NCBI RefSeq assembly: GCF_002000245.1
Contig: NZ_MTCM01000004.1
Coordinates: 248,001 to 312,000 of the forward strand
From: Sphingobacterium sp. CZ-UAM
GTDB taxonomy: Bacteria > Bacteroidota > Bacteroidia > Sphingobacteriales > Sphingobacteriaceae
Direction of reading: 5' to 3'
Length of the DNA: 64,000 nucleotides
Part shown: positions 1 through 9,863 of the stretch, piece after piece
Layout of the letters: each line of letters begins with the position of its first letter
Numbering within the stretch: the stretch's first letter is position 1
Made by a program: the position numbers and the translations under genes
Notes under the pieces: model-generated
What the model was told of the DNA's origin: nothing
Seen by the model: the letters and a program-made list of their open reading frames with translations, nothing else
Databases searched by the model: none

Positions 1-149
1 CTGAGAATGGTCAGGTTGTGATCCGTCCAATGATGTATATCGCGCTTTCTTACGATCACCGTATTATTGACGGCCGTGAGTCAGTAAGCTTCTTGGTTCG
101 TGTAAAACAATTATTAGAAGATCCAGCTCGTTTATTGTTGGGTGTATAA
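1..149 (+). CDS. odhB: Dihydrolipoyllysine succinyltransferase (2-oxoglutarate dehydrogenase E2), C-terminal end only
   Basis: This is the last 48 or so codons of an E2 acyltransferase; the first complete codon is at base 3 and the 5' part lies outside the window. The visible tail contains the catalytic DHRIIDG motif (family pattern DHRxxDG, His as general base) and ends in LLEDPARLLLGV, very close to the SucB/OdhB C-terminus and less like pyruvate or branched-chain E2 tails. The enzyme transfers succinyl groups from lipoyl-lysine to CoA in the TCA-cycle 2-oxoglutarate dehydrogenase complex, in the cytoplasm. A strong terminator follows 17 bases after the stop, so it is the last gene of its unit. 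The E2 subtype rests on a short tail only. Confidence 0.85.
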   Translation, partial: ENGQVVIRPMMYIALSYDHRIIDGRESVSFLVRVKQLLEDPARLLLGV

Positions 150-166
150 TTGTTATCAAATTATAC

Positions 167-206
167 AAAAGGACCTGTACGGTAATCGTACAGGTCCTTT
201 TTTTTT
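167..206 (+). terminator. Rho-independent terminator after odhB
   Basis: A perfect 12-bp inverted repeat (aaggacctgtac / gtacaggtcctt) with a 7-base loop is followed directly by a run of seven T. It ends the odhB transcript. Confidence 0.92.
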
Positions 207-552
207 CAGGATTTTACGAATATAAATTGGATATAATCATTATCCTCCGCCTAGCCCGGCTGCTACAACTTTTGTTGAATTCCTGACCACGAATATAAAT
301 CCATATTTTTTTGTCCATATAAATTTGTTTTTTTTGTATTCATGAGTTCATTTGTGCATTAAACTGTTATTATAAAGTGTCCGTGCGCGCAATTGTTCAG
401 TTTACTCGCGTCGAATAAATCATGATGGTTTCTTCTTTTTATTTTATACTTTCACTTGCAGCTATTTTTTGCTGAGCGGCTTATCGGCAAGTCAAACAGC
501 TAACAAGATTCATTTTTTGCCGGCAGCATGGATGCTATTAAACAAACAAATT
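207..552. other. Intergenic, AT-rich, no gene seen
   Basis: About 345 bases between the odhB terminator and the next plausible start. The upstream in-frame extension of the next gene (TTG at 469) has no signal-peptide logic and I do not count it as coding. I see no RNA gene or repeat here. Confidence 0.5.
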
Positions 553-1629
553 ATGAACAGGAAGATAATAGGTCTAACAATTATTCTTTTGCTCGCTACA
601 TTGGCACTCTCAGCCAACATGGCCAATCCTTATAGCGCCCATAGTATTACAGCGCAATTGGTTCCTTCAAGTAAAGCGAAAGTACTTCGCGAGCGCATAG
701 ATATACAGCTTGTGCAAGACACGCTGGATTATGATTACCAGAGCCAATTCAATATCGAGTATATTATCCATGCGGAGGAAAACATGGACTTTCCTTTGGT
801 GTTCCTTGCCCTCAATCTAGATCGCTTAGAAAGGGTAAATGTTAACCAAAAAGAGATTAAATCTATTCCATTGGATCAGCGAAAACCCCAGTTTTCCTTT
901 TTGCGGGTCAACAATGGTTATTATGAGATCAACTACGGAAAAGAAGAATGGGAACGAATTGAGTTAAGTGACGGATTCTATTTTACAGCTAAACTTCATA
1001 AGGGTGAAAACAGTATCAAAGTTCAATACCGTGCTTTTATGGGCTATGACCGTCGGGATATCATCAGAAAATATAAAATTGAATATTTCCTATTTCCTTC
1101 CAAGTACTGGTCTTCCTTTGGTCCGATTGACCTATACCTACACACGGGGAATAAAATAAAGATATATACAGCGGATCTAGGCGCAGCCCAACAGCAAACA
1201 GACACGCTGATTCATTGGAAAATCGAGTCTGTCGAAAAAAAAGAGAGCTTTACGATCGAAGTTGGGGAAAAATCGCCCTTACTCGCGAACGTCATCCTTT
1301 GGATCCATCCAGAACTCCTTGCATTGATCGGATTCATTGTGCTATGCTGTTTACACATTAGGTATATCTACAAAAAACACAAAATAGGCGGTTACCGTTA
1401 TGCTTTGTTAATTGGAAATCTGATCGTACCAGCCACATTTAATATTTTGTGCTGGTTTTGGACCAGTGTCGCTAATTACTTGGTCAATGGGATTTTTGAT
1501 CATAATGCCCGTGGATTTATCTTATTGTTTATTGTTAGCATGCCATTATATTATATCGTGTATGACTTAGTCCTCTTAGTGATCGATAGAAGCATCCGGA
1601 TCAAGTTTCAAAAACAGCAATCGAATTAA
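553..1629 (+). CDS. Unknown envelope protein with signal peptide and three C-terminal membrane helices
   Basis: I do not recognise the family. The ATG at 553 gives 358 residues starting MNRKIIGLTIILLL, a good signal sequence or anchor; longer starts at 469 (TTG) and 532 (ATG) would push that segment inside the protein. Residues of roughly 30-250 are polar and beta-rich, rich in aromatic and charged residues, and probably periplasmic. The last third has three hydrophobic helices (around WIHPELLALIGFIVLCC, LLIGNLIVPATFNILCW and ILLFIVSMPLYYIVYDLVLL) separated by basic loops. The order of soluble domain then membrane bundle suggests an envelope-anchored protein with an exported sensory or binding domain, but no function can be assigned. 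It converges on the LtaS-like gene, with a hairpin shared by both 3' ends. Confidence 0.75.
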   Translation: MNRKIIGLTIILLLATLALSANMANPYSAHSITAQLVPSSKAKVLRERIDIQLVQDTLDYDYQSQFNIEYIIHAEENMDFPLVFLALNLDRLERVNVNQKEIKSIPLDQRKPQFSFLRVNNGYYEINYGKEEWERIELSDGFYFTAKLHKGENSIKVQYRAFMGYDRRDIIRKYKIEYFLFPSKYWSSFGPIDLYLHTGNKIKIYTADLGAAQQQTDTLIHWKIESVEKKESFTIEVGEKSPLLANVILWIHPELLALIGFIVLCCLHIRYIYKKHKIGGYRYALLIGNLIVPATFNILCWFWTSVANYLVNGIFDHNARGFILLFIVSMPLYYIVYDLVLLVIDRSIRIKFQKQQSN

Positions 1630-1656
1630 GCTGACCTACTTTTTATAGGTCAGCTT
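1628..1656. terminator. Shared hairpin between convergent genes
   Basis: An 11-bp perfect inverted repeat (aagctgaccta / taggtcagctt) with a 7-base T-rich loop spans the stop of the upstream gene and the last codons of the opposite gene. It can serve as a terminator in both directions, although the U-tract is weak. Confidence 0.6.
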
Positions 1657-3561
1657 ATTGTCGATCATCCGATTGTTATATTGTTGAATGAAAGCTTTCA
1701 TCTTGGTTTCCATGGTGTCCAAGACCGCTGGATGCTGTTTGATCAGATCCTGTTTCATCAATCGGTCCTGTTTCATATTATAGAGGGAGACTGGTTTAAT
1801 GCCATCATAAGACATCATATAGTCTTTGTAATAAAAATTATAGCTCCCTGCATTATTATTCAGAACAAAATTATCCTTTCCCGGCTTAAATGCATCCGAC
1901 CCAAAAGCAAAGTAGGGCTCATCGTAATGGAGGTAGTTTAAGACGGTAGGCATAATATCGATCTGCTGCACCAATTTATCCGTCTTTCCCACTAGCTTAT
2001 CACCCGGAGCATAAAATATAATCGGAATCTGAAATCCTCCCGCGGCAGTCTGATACTCGGGGAGATAGCTTACCGTAGCATGGTCAGCGCAGATTACAAA
2101 TAAGGTATTGTTAAACCAGGGCATTTTAGATGCTGTGGCAAAAAATTCGCGAAGTGCATTGTCGGTATAGCCAATAGGTTCCTGTACCGGTAGTGGTCCT
2201 TTCGGAAATTTACCCTGATACTTTTCCGGTACCTTAAAGGGATGGTGCGAGGACAGCGAAAAGAAGCTTGCAAAAAACGGTTGTTTTAAGGTATTGATTT
2301 TATTGGCGGTAAACTGTAGAAAAGGTTCATCCCAGATTCCCCAGATCCCATCAAAATCCTGATCGTTATTATATTCGTTCTTACCAAAATAATGCTGGAT
2401 TCCTGCCAATTTCATATAGGCAGAGAAGCCCATGCTGCCATTCGGAGCCCCATGGAAAAATGCAGTTTCGTACCCTTTTTTTCCTAAAAGCTTAGCCAAG
2501 CTGGTGGTTTCGTTGCCCGAATACACAGAAAGCACAAAAGGTTCGCCAATGGAAGGAATGCCCGTAATCACCGAAGGCAAGGCGTCGATGGATTTGCGAC
2601 CATTGGCATAGGTATCCGTAAAGGTATAACCGTTGCGGATCAAGGAATCTAAAAAAGGCGTATATCCTTTATATTTTCCCCCTTGAATATCTTTATTCAG
2701 TTCACCGAAATGTTCCTTGGCGAAACTTTCCAGAATGAGCACAACAACATTTTTTTTATTGAAAGGCTTGTCGGTCTGTGGGAGATGGACCGGATCATAC
2801 AGCTTTGTCAGTTCCTGCTCCGAGTAATAATGTACGGGCTTGAGACTGACAGCTTTTAATGTTTTCAATATACTAAACGGTGTATTGAGCACAATATTCA
2901 TTTCTTCGGGCGTGTCCACATAATCACCGGCATTGCTCAGTGTAATCGGACGGGTACTGTGTGCCCAGCCCCCGCGAACACCACCTATAAAAAGAAAAGC
3001 AGTCAATAAAAAGAACGGCAGCTGAACAAAGAAAGATTTCCAGGAATAGCTTTTCGGTTTTTCCAGTTGGATCAATCGATAAGATTTCGACAAACCATAA
3101 ACAAATAATGCAAACACCAGCAGGAGATACCAGTAATCAAGACAAAAATCAAAGGCTAATTTAAAAAGATTGGATTCATTCGAAAACTGGCTCAAGACCG
3201 TACCGGTAGTCCGTTTTAAGGTAAAGGGATAATAGGCATAGTCAATTAGATTCAGGGCAATCCCAAGCGAATTGACAAGCACAAAGATCCATTTGGAAAT
3301 CCGTTGATAGGTCGGATTAGCTATGAATGGTCCGGGTACCGTCTGCATAACGATGTAGAGAATATTCAGATAGAGCAAAGCAACTATATCAAAACGTAGC
3401 CCACCTCCAAACATCACAACGAGTTTTGCGGCGTTTACGTTGGGAAATAATGAAGCATTCAACAGGTAAAATCCCCATCTGAGCAGGGCATAAATAACCA
3501 AAAGAAAGATAAAGCGAATGGCGACTGCAAAATAGGGAGCTAATATTCCTCTTAATTTCAT
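1636..3561 (-). CDS. LtaS-like sulfatase-fold membrane enzyme, paralogue 1
   Basis: A 641-residue member of the alkaline phosphatase/sulfatase superfamily with LtaS-like layout: about five N-terminal membrane helices (residues ~10-200) and an extracytoplasmic sulfatase domain (~270-600). Visible catalytic features are the metal-ligand Glu in LILESF (about E278), the nucleophile region NGRKSIDALPS with Ser at about 324 where LtaS has Thr, and the metal motif ADH (about D493-H494). Family members transfer phosphoglycerol or phosphoethanolamine, or hydrolyse phosphodiesters, on the outer face of the inner membrane. In a Gram-negative the substrate is more likely a lipid or lipopolysaccharide head group than lipoteichoic acid; the sequence does not tell which. 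A paralogue lies just upstream on the same strand (137-bp gap), so co-transcription is likely. Confidence 0.88.
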   Translation of the reverse strand: MKLRGILAPYFAVAIRFIFLLVIYALLRWGFYLLNASLFPNVNAAKLVVMFGGGLRFDIVALLYLNILYIVMQTVPGPFIANPTYQRISKWIFVLVNSLGIALNLIDYAYYPFTLKRTTGTVLSQFSNESNLFKLAFDFCLDYWYLLLVFALFVYGLSKSYRLIQLEKPKSYSWKSFFVQLPFFLLTAFLFIGGVRGGWAHSTRPITLSNAGDYVDTPEEMNIVLNTPFSILKTLKAVSLKPVHYYSEQELTKLYDPVHLPQTDKPFNKKNVVVLILESFAKEHFGELNKDIQGGKYKGYTPFLDSLIRNGYTFTDTYANGRKSIDALPSVITGIPSIGEPFVLSVYSGNETTSLAKLLGKKGYETAFFHGAPNGSMGFSAYMKLAGIQHYFGKNEYNNDQDFDGIWGIWDEPFLQFTANKINTLKQPFFASFFSLSSHHPFKVPEKYQGKFPKGPLPVQEPIGYTDNALREFFATASKMPWFNNTLFVICADHATVSYLPEYQTAAGGFQIPIIFYAPGDKLVGKTDKLVQQIDIMPTVLNYLHYDEPYFAFGSDAFKPGKDNFVLNNNAGSYNFYYKDYMMSYDGIKPVSLYNMKQDRLMKQDLIKQHPAVLDTMETKMKAFIQQYNNRMIDNKLTYKK

Positions 3562-3698
3562 ATGTAAACAGTTTATTTATTCATCAGTTCATTTTTCCCC
3601 TTTTTAACGTCTCCTATTACCTTTGGCAGTTTAAAAGGCATCCGCCCCCTATATTTCCCGAATACTTTCGGTTCTCATACAAGAGGCATTTTATCAGG

Positions 3699-5582
3699 TT
3701 AATATTTTAGAAATTCACTATAAACCTGCTGATAATATGCCTTGGCAATATTCAATATACTATCTGTTTTGGCAGCGGGGTATTCTTTATTGGATCTATA
3801 ATTAATGATCCGGCCTACATTATCAAAAGATACCGACTGCTGTGGTGTTACTGCACCGAAAGCATCTTTGGAATTATAGAAAGCAATCTGTGGCGTCGTT
3901 GGATTAAATAAATCGCGACTCCAATGGTACCTACTGGTCGGAAGTTTCAATTGTGTCAACAGTGTCGTTGCTAAATCCGTCTGGTTTCCGATGCGATTAA
4001 AGATTTTACCCCGATATTCAGGTTTAATCACGTCGCCGAAAAAGATCAACGGGATATGAAATCTATTCGGATGGAAAAGTTCCCATTTTTCCGATGGTAA
4101 ACGATGGCCGTGATCTGCTACAATCACAAAAAGTGTATTCTTATACCAAGCTTCTTTCTTCGCTTTATCAATAAAATCAAAAACAGCTGAGTCAGTGTAG
4201 TTCGCAGTACTTCGGAACTTATCGGCATTGTTGTTACTACCAAATTTATAACCATGTTTTAATTCAAATGGCTCGTGGTTGATCAATGTAAATATGGTTG
4301 AGAAAAAGGGTTGTTTCTCCTTGTTAAAATCGTTGATCATCTGATTGAATACTACATGATCGTAAACTCCCCAGGAAGCCCGCTCCGCATCCAGGCCAAA
4401 GTTGGCGTTATCCACCACTCTGGAAATACCATGGGTCAACATATAGGACTTGAAATTATAAAATTCACTTTGTCCCCCATGATAAAATGAAGTTTCATAC
4501 CCCGCATGGTCAAATTCCTGACCAATGGCGGGCATATTCTCGTGTTTGTCGATGTATTTAATAATACTTTCAGGCCCCTGAGCAGGGAATCCACTCAATA
4601 TGGCGACCATTCCCTTATCCGAACGGTCAGCTGCGGAATAGATATGATCAAATAAAATCCCTTCTTTGATCAGTTCTTCCATATGTGGGGTAATTCCCTT
4701 CTCCCCTCCCAACGATTGGATAAGGTCTCCAACAAAACTTTCCAGCATAATGATGACGACATTGGGACGTGTGGTAGATAACACTTCAATCGCTGAATCG
4801 GGTTGACACTGGAATGCAGGCTTGAGGAGCTCCTGAATCCCCTGTTTATCCGAACCATAAAAATCATAAGGACTTTTTAGTTTTGTACTCTTGGTGAAAA
4901 AGTCGCGCAGAAGCGACCATTGGGTATTCACAGCAGCGTGATTATAGAAAGTAACCTCAGAATAATAGGCCTTACTTGGGTTTAAAGTCGCACGGCCATA
5001 GCCGCCACGGATAAAGGTGAAGAGAACAAAAACTCCTAAGGCTAGTTTCAGGAAGTTTCCAACCGGTGATTTGAGATTATAAAAATATACTTTTTTGAAC
5101 ATCCAGCGGTAGAGAAAATACCCACAGCAGATGCCCACTAACATCCCCATGATCGGAAAAAAGACCGGTGTAGATTCCGCGGAAGCGACTGCACCAGAGG
5201 GTGAAGCAAGAAAAGCATCTATCGCACGCTTAGATATTTTATCCCCCCATTCCCGATAGATATTGACATTGATAAAACTGGTCACAAAAAATAAAACCAA
5301 AACAACGATCGTGTAAATATCAAGGATGGTCCGTTTGGGATGAATCTTTGGGAAAAATCCAAGAATACAATAAACAAGAAAGGGAAGAGCGCAGATATAG
5401 GATACAGCCGAAAAATCAAGACTTAATCCATGAAAATAAATTCTAAAAATCTCGGTAAAATGAGCAGTTCCTATTTTCTCAAAAAAAGCAGAAATAAAAA
5501 TAAATCTATCTATAAAACAGATAATTAGCCAAAACAAGAAATATTGTGTTAACGCTCTAAGTTCGTTCGCAAATCGTTGCAT
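3699..5582 (-). CDS. LtaS-like sulfatase-fold membrane enzyme, paralogue 2
   Basis: This 627-residue protein has the same architecture as its downstream neighbour: N-terminal helices (~15-190), then a sulfatase domain with VIIMLESFVGD, the nucleophile segment ADRSDKG (Ser at about 321), and the metal motif ADHGH. The ATG at 5582 is preferred over a TTG nine codons upstream. The likely reaction is transfer or hydrolysis of a phospho-substituted head group in the periplasm; the substrate is unknown. The two copies have diverged clearly outside the active-site motifs, so they probably differ in substrate and are not a recent duplication. Confidence 0.88.
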   Translation of the reverse strand: MQRFANELRALTQYFLFWLIICFIDRFIFISAFFEKIGTAHFTEIFRIYFHGLSLDFSAVSYICALPFLVYCILGFFPKIHPKRTILDIYTIVVLVLFFVTSFINVNIYREWGDKISKRAIDAFLASPSGAVASAESTPVFFPIMGMLVGICCGYFLYRWMFKKVYFYNLKSPVGNFLKLALGVFVLFTFIRGGYGRATLNPSKAYYSEVTFYNHAAVNTQWSLLRDFFTKSTKLKSPYDFYGSDKQGIQELLKPAFQCQPDSAIEVLSTTRPNVVIIMLESFVGDLIQSLGGEKGITPHMEELIKEGILFDHIYSAADRSDKGMVAILSGFPAQGPESIIKYIDKHENMPAIGQEFDHAGYETSFYHGGQSEFYNFKSYMLTHGISRVVDNANFGLDAERASWGVYDHVVFNQMINDFNKEKQPFFSTIFTLINHEPFELKHGYKFGSNNNADKFRSTANYTDSAVFDFIDKAKKEAWYKNTLFVIVADHGHRLPSEKWELFHPNRFHIPLIFFGDVIKPEYRGKIFNRIGNQTDLATTLLTQLKLPTSRYHWSRDLFNPTTPQIAFYNSKDAFGAVTPQQSVSFDNVGRIINYRSNKEYPAAKTDSILNIAKAYYQQVYSEFLKY

Positions 5583-5935
5583 CCCTTCGTGTAAAAATAA
5601 AACAGGCAAATTTACACTAATTTACATTAAAACTAAGCTAACCAACTCGTAATATGAAGAAAAGATTAAAAAAATATTAAGGTTTGAGTATGGAGTAGTT
5701 AGTAGTGAGTATTGAGATTCTACTTGTACAAGCCTTCGGCTTATTCGGATGGTTCCGACTTTTTTTTTGTCTCATTAGACATTGTCTTCGATCTTTCATC
5801 TCTAATGTTTGCCCTTTTCATCTTTAGTTACTAGTCCTTGATCTATCATCAACAACAAGATCAATGATAACAAGGAAAATAACGTAGAATTCCTTACTTT
5901 TGTATTCCTTAAAAAATTTGTATATAAAATTTAAA
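5583..5935. promoter_or_regulatory. Divergent intergenic region with valS promoter
   Basis: About 350 bases between divergent genes. TACTTTTG at 5895-5902 matches the Bacteroidota -7 element TAnnTTTG and would start transcription about 30 bases before valS. A clear -33 TTG at the ideal distance is not visible. I see nothing else in the stretch apart from AT-rich, low-complexity sequence. Confidence 0.5.
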
Positions 5936-8572
5936 ATGAGCATAGCGAAAACTTACAATCCAAAAGAAGCTGAAGAAAAATGGTACAGCTATTGGAAAGC
6001 GAACGGATTTTTCCGTTCCACTCCTGATGAACGTGAACCCTATACGATTGTAATGCCGCCACCGAATGTCACTGGTGTATTGCACATGGGCCATATGCTG
6101 AACAATACCATTCAAGACGTTTTGATTCGCCGCGCACGTATGCAGGGCAAAAACGCCTGTTGGGTACCGGGAACAGATCACGCATCCATCGCCACTGAAG
6201 CTAAGGTCGTCGCTATGTTAAAGGAGCAAGGGATTGACAAAAGATCCCTATCCCGTGAGGATTTTTTAAAGCATGCCTGGGAATGGAAAGAGAAATATGG
6301 TGGCATTATCTTAAAGCAGCTGGAAAAACTAGGCGCTTCCTGTGATTGGGACCGCACCCGTTTTACCATGGATCCTGAATTATATCAATCTGTGATCCGT
6401 GTATTTGTTGACCTTTATAATAAAGGATTAATCTATCGTGGTTACCGCATGGTTAACTGGGATCCAGAAGCAAAAACCAATATCTCTGACGAAGAAGTTG
6501 TTTACAAGGAAAAGAACGGAAAATTATATCATCTGAAATATCAGGTTGAAGGAACGGACAAATATATTGTCGTTGCGACGACACGTCCTGAAACAATCTT
6601 TGGGGATACTGCGGTATGTATCAATCCAAACGACGAACGCTACACCTGGTTGAAAGGAAAACAAGTGATCGTACCTATCGTAGGACGTAAAGTGAATATC
6701 ATTGAAGATGAATATGTAGATCTTGAGTTCGGTACCGGCTGCCTTAAAGTAACTCCAGCCCACGATGTGAATGACTATGCATTGGGTAAAAAGCACGATC
6801 TGGAATTTGTGGACATCTTTACCGATGAGGCGAAGTTAAACGACAACGGCCTACATTATGCTGGCATGGATCGTTTCAAAGTACGTAAAGAGATCGAAAA
6901 AGAACTGGAAGAAAAAGGACTATTGGAAAAAGTCGAAAACTATACCAATAATGTCGGAACATCTGAAAGAACTGGTGCTGTTATTGAGCCTAAGATCTCC
7001 AACCAATGGTTCTTGAAAATGGAGGACCTGGCAAAACCAGCTTTGGATAATGTCATGGATGATACCATTAAATTTCATCCGACGAAATTCAAAAACATCT
7101 ACCGCAACTGGATGGAGAATGTAACCGATTGGAATATTTCAAGACAATTGTGGTGGGGACACCAAATACCGGCTTACTTCTATGGCGATGGTAACGATGA
7201 TTTTGTCGTTGCACAGACTGCCGAAGAAGCACTTTCACTGGCGCAGCAAAAATCGGGCAATGCGGGTCTAACGCTTGCAGATTTACGTCAGGATGAAGAT
7301 GTGCTTGACACCTGGTTTTCAGCTTGGTTGTGGCCAATATCTGTATTTAATGGCATCAATGAACCTGAAAATGCGGAAATCAACTACTATTATCCTACAC
7401 AGGATTTGGTTACTGCTCCGGATATTATTTTCTTCTGGGTAGCGCGTATGATTGTATCGGGTTATGAATTCCGTGGACAGCTCCCTTTCGAAAATGTTTA
7501 TTTTACAGGTATTGTACGGGACAAGTTAGGACGCAAGATGTCAAAATCTTTGGGTAATTCACCTGACCCTATTGATTTGATGAATGAGTATGGTGCTGAT
7601 GCCACACGGATGGGCATGTTATTGACAGCTCCTGCTGGAAATGACTTACCATTTGATGTGGAACTGTGTGTACAGGGGCGCAATTTTGCTAACAAAATCT
7701 GGAATGCATTCCGTTTGGTAAAAGGTTTAGAGGTTATTGATGCGCCGTCATCCGCGTCGGACAAAATATCCGCAGCATGGTTTGATGCACGATTCAACCA
7801 AGCATTGACTGAAATTGAAGAAAACTTCAAGCATTACCGTTTATCAGATGCCTTGATGACAACCTATAAATTGGTATGGGATGATTTCTGTGCCTGGTAC
7901 CTTGAACTGGTCAAACCAGCTTATGGTTCGCCAATAGCTTCAGAAACTTTGGAAATGGTCAAATCTTTCTTCCAACGTATATTGACACTTGTACATCCTT
8001 TTATGCCTTTCTTAACAGAGGAACTGTGGCATGATGAGCTTTTCGGCACAAAAGAGGAAATGGACTGTATCATTGTTGCTGAATTTCCAAAAGTGGGTGC
8101 ATTTAATGAGCAGATTATCAAAGATTTTGCTGTAGCACAACAGATCATTTCTGAAGTTCGTAATATCCGCAACTCGAAAGGTATCTCACCGAAGGTAGCA
8201 CTACCTTTAGCGATCAACCAACAGTCTGACATTGATCTTGCGCAGTACATCGCGATCATCACGAAAATTGCCAACCTGGAGGCAGTCACATTTGTAACAG
8301 AAAAAGTAGCTGGTGCAACAAGTTTCCTAGCAGGTAAGGATGAATGTTACGTACTCCTAGAAAACAATGTCGATGTTGAAGCGGAACGCGAACGTATTAC
8401 CAAGGAGTTGGCCTACCTGGAGGGATTCTTAATCTCCGTAGACAAAAAACTTTCCAATGAACGTTTTGTACAAAATGCAAAACCTGAAATCGTAGAAAAC
8501 GAAAAAAGTAAGAAAGCCGATGCAGAAGCTAAAATCAAGATTCTCCAAGATAGTTTAACCACTTTAGGTTAA
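5936..8572 (+). CDS. valS: Valyl-tRNA synthetase
   Basis: 878 residues, the normal length for ValRS. It charges tRNA-Val with valine in the cytoplasm. The class I signatures are present: the HIGH variant HMGH at residues 50-53 within PPPNVTGVLHMGHM, and KMSKS at about 534-538. Between them lie the CP1 editing domain (around TRPETIFGDTAV) and the tryptophan-rich segment WNISRQLWWGHQIPA. A helical anticodon-binding region follows, and the C-terminus is a charged coiled-coil arm typical of ValRS (residues ~810-878). The ATG at 5936 is chosen; the TTG at 5900 would add 12 residues that do not resemble ValRS and lies inside the promoter. A strong terminator follows. Confidence 0.97.
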   Translation: MSIAKTYNPKEAEEKWYSYWKANGFFRSTPDEREPYTIVMPPPNVTGVLHMGHMLNNTIQDVLIRRARMQGKNACWVPGTDHASIATEAKVVAMLKEQGIDKRSLSREDFLKHAWEWKEKYGGIILKQLEKLGASCDWDRTRFTMDPELYQSVIRVFVDLYNKGLIYRGYRMVNWDPEAKTNISDEEVVYKEKNGKLYHLKYQVEGTDKYIVVATTRPETIFGDTAVCINPNDERYTWLKGKQVIVPIVGRKVNIIEDEYVDLEFGTGCLKVTPAHDVNDYALGKKHDLEFVDIFTDEAKLNDNGLHYAGMDRFKVRKEIEKELEEKGLLEKVENYTNNVGTSERTGAVIEPKISNQWFLKMEDLAKPALDNVMDDTIKFHPTKFKNIYRNWMENVTDWNISRQLWWGHQIPAYFYGDGNDDFVVAQTAEEALSLAQQKSGNAGLTLADLRQDEDVLDTWFSAWLWPISVFNGINEPENAEINYYYPTQDLVTAPDIIFFWVARMIVSGYEFRGQLPFENVYFTGIVRDKLGRKMSKSLGNSPDPIDLMNEYGADATRMGMLLTAPAGNDLPFDVELCVQGRNFANKIWNAFRLVKGLEVIDAPSSASDKISAAWFDARFNQALTEIEENFKHYRLSDALMTTYKLVWDDFCAWYLELVKPAYGSPIASETLEMVKSFFQRILTLVHPFMPFLTEELWHDELFGTKEEMDCIIVAEFPKVGAFNEQIIKDFAVAQQIISEVRNIRNSKGISPKVALPLAINQQSDIDLAQYIAIITKIANLEAVTFVTEKVAGATSFLAGKDECYVLLENNVDVEAERERITKELAYLEGFLISVDKKLSNERFVQNAKPEIVENEKSKKADAEAKIKILQDSLTTLG

Positions 8573-8594
8573 AAGATATAGACGATATTTCTTC

Positions 8595-8636
8595 ATAGGG
8601 GCTGTCCAAAAAAAATAGGACAGCCCCTATTTTATT
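8595..8636 (+). terminator. Rho-independent terminator after valS
   Basis: A 13-bp perfect inverted repeat (ataggggctgtcc / ggacagcccctat) with an A-rich 10-base loop, followed by tttatta. Confidence 0.88.
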
Positions 8637-8847
8637 AAAACCTATTCATACTTCTCATACACGCTCCAAATATCAAGGGGTGCGTATTCACTTTTGTGAG
8701 GTTTCTCTTTTTCATTTTCATATCCATATGTGATTCCATGGAATGATAAATATTTTTTGCCCTTGCCAACTGTCGATTTTTAACTTTATAGGAATTCCTG
8801 TAAAAAAAATGAATAACTTTATAAGAGCGAACTTAAATTATATCAAC

Positions 8848-9150
8848 ATGGGATTCAAGGAGACATTTCAAATCAATGGTGAAAACCTTTTACAAAAGAT
8901 CAAAGAAATCATTGCAGAGGGTAATGTGAATAAAATCAGTATTTCAGACAAACATGGCAAAGAGATCATGAATTTTCCAGTTACTGTTGGCGCAATCGGT
9001 CTAATCTTAGCACCTGTATTTGCAGCCATAGGTGCCGTAGCGGCCTTGCTGACTGAATGTACAATCACGGTGGAACGAAACAGCGAAAAGAAAGAGGAGG
9101 AAAAACCGGATGATTCCGCAGAACCGCCAACAACAATCACTGTCAATTAA
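8848..9150 (+). CDS. DUF4342-like small protein with a hydrophobic segment
   Basis: 100 residues from the ATG at 8848; the open frame extends upstream to 8743 but the conserved part starts at MGFKETFQINGENLL. Residues 1-45 resemble DUF4342, with KIKEIIAEGNVNKISIS followed by a short basic strand. Residues ~48-70 are a hydrophobic helix (VGAIGLILAPVFAAIGAVAAL), and the tail is acidic and proline-rich. The function of this domain is not established. The next gene starts 22 bases downstream on the same strand, so the two are probably co-transcribed and both belong to the cell envelope. Confidence 0.72.
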   Translation: MGFKETFQINGENLLQKIKEIIAEGNVNKISISDKHGKEIMNFPVTVGAIGLILAPVFAAIGAVAALLTECTITVERNSEKKEEEKPDDSAEPPTTITVN

Positions 9151-9172
9151 TTCGACCTTAAAATTTACGATC

Positions 9173-9547
9173 ATGAAAACCATTAAGAATATCCTTTGTG
9201 CTTTATTTGGCCTACTTTTTATCAATGCTGGCCTGGATAAGCTTCTTCATTATATGCCCGTGCCGCCCATGGACATGGATATGCAGAAGGTATTTCAAGC
9301 TTTCGGCACCATCAAATGGCTGATGCCGCTGGTCGGAATCATTGAAATCCTCGGTGGCTTGTTGTTCATTCTCCCGAAGACCAGAACAGTAGGCGCACTG
9401 GTCATCTTTCCAATACTAATCGGCATTTTCACACATAATATGATCTTTTATAGCCAAACTGGATTAATTATCTGGGCTGTACTTTTCATCATTTGGTTGT
9501 GGGTAATCTTTGAAAATTGGGGAAAATACAAAAAACTAATGGAATAA
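9173..9547 (+). CDS. DoxX-like four-helix membrane protein
   Basis: 124 residues from the ATG at 9173 (MKTIKNILCALFGLLFINAG). Four hydrophobic helices fill most of the chain. The pattern GLLFINAGLDKLLHY near the N-terminus and the GGLLFILPKTRTVGAL segment in the middle are typical of the DoxX/DoxD superfamily of small inner-membrane proteins, linked in other bacteria to redox or respiratory functions. An exact role cannot be read from the sequence. It probably forms an operon with the preceding DUF4342-like gene. Confidence 0.7.
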   Translation: MKTIKNILCALFGLLFINAGLDKLLHYMPVPPMDMDMQKVFQAFGTIKWLMPLVGIIEILGGLLFILPKTRTVGALVIFPILIGIFTHNMIFYSQTGLIIWAVLFIIWLWVIFENWGKYKKLME

Positions 9548-9863
9548 TGTCGTTGACAAATTGATCGATATCGCATGCTTTGTTAGCATAAAATTAAAAA
9601 ACAAAAAACTTTATACTCCAAAAATGGTTTGGTCAATTATTTGATGTGTTTTATAAATTATCCCTTCAATAACAATGTTTTTAGGGATGGGTGGGAAATT
9701 GTTTAAAATTTGTCGACATATGTTGCACAAATTAAACTTGCATATACAAGCAAATTTATTTTAGTTTGCTGAAATGGCGGCGATATAAGTTAATATCTGA
9801 AAAACTTTGCAAACTTTTTTCCGTTTTAATTTTTATTAATAGATACTTAAATCAAATTATACG
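9548..9863. other. AT-rich intergenic region before tamB
   Basis: About 315 bases. A TTG near 9737 and a TTAGTTTG about 20 bases further are close to the TTG-N20-TAnnTTTG promoter pattern with one mismatch, so the tamB promoter is probably here. No other feature is visible. Confidence 0.35.
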
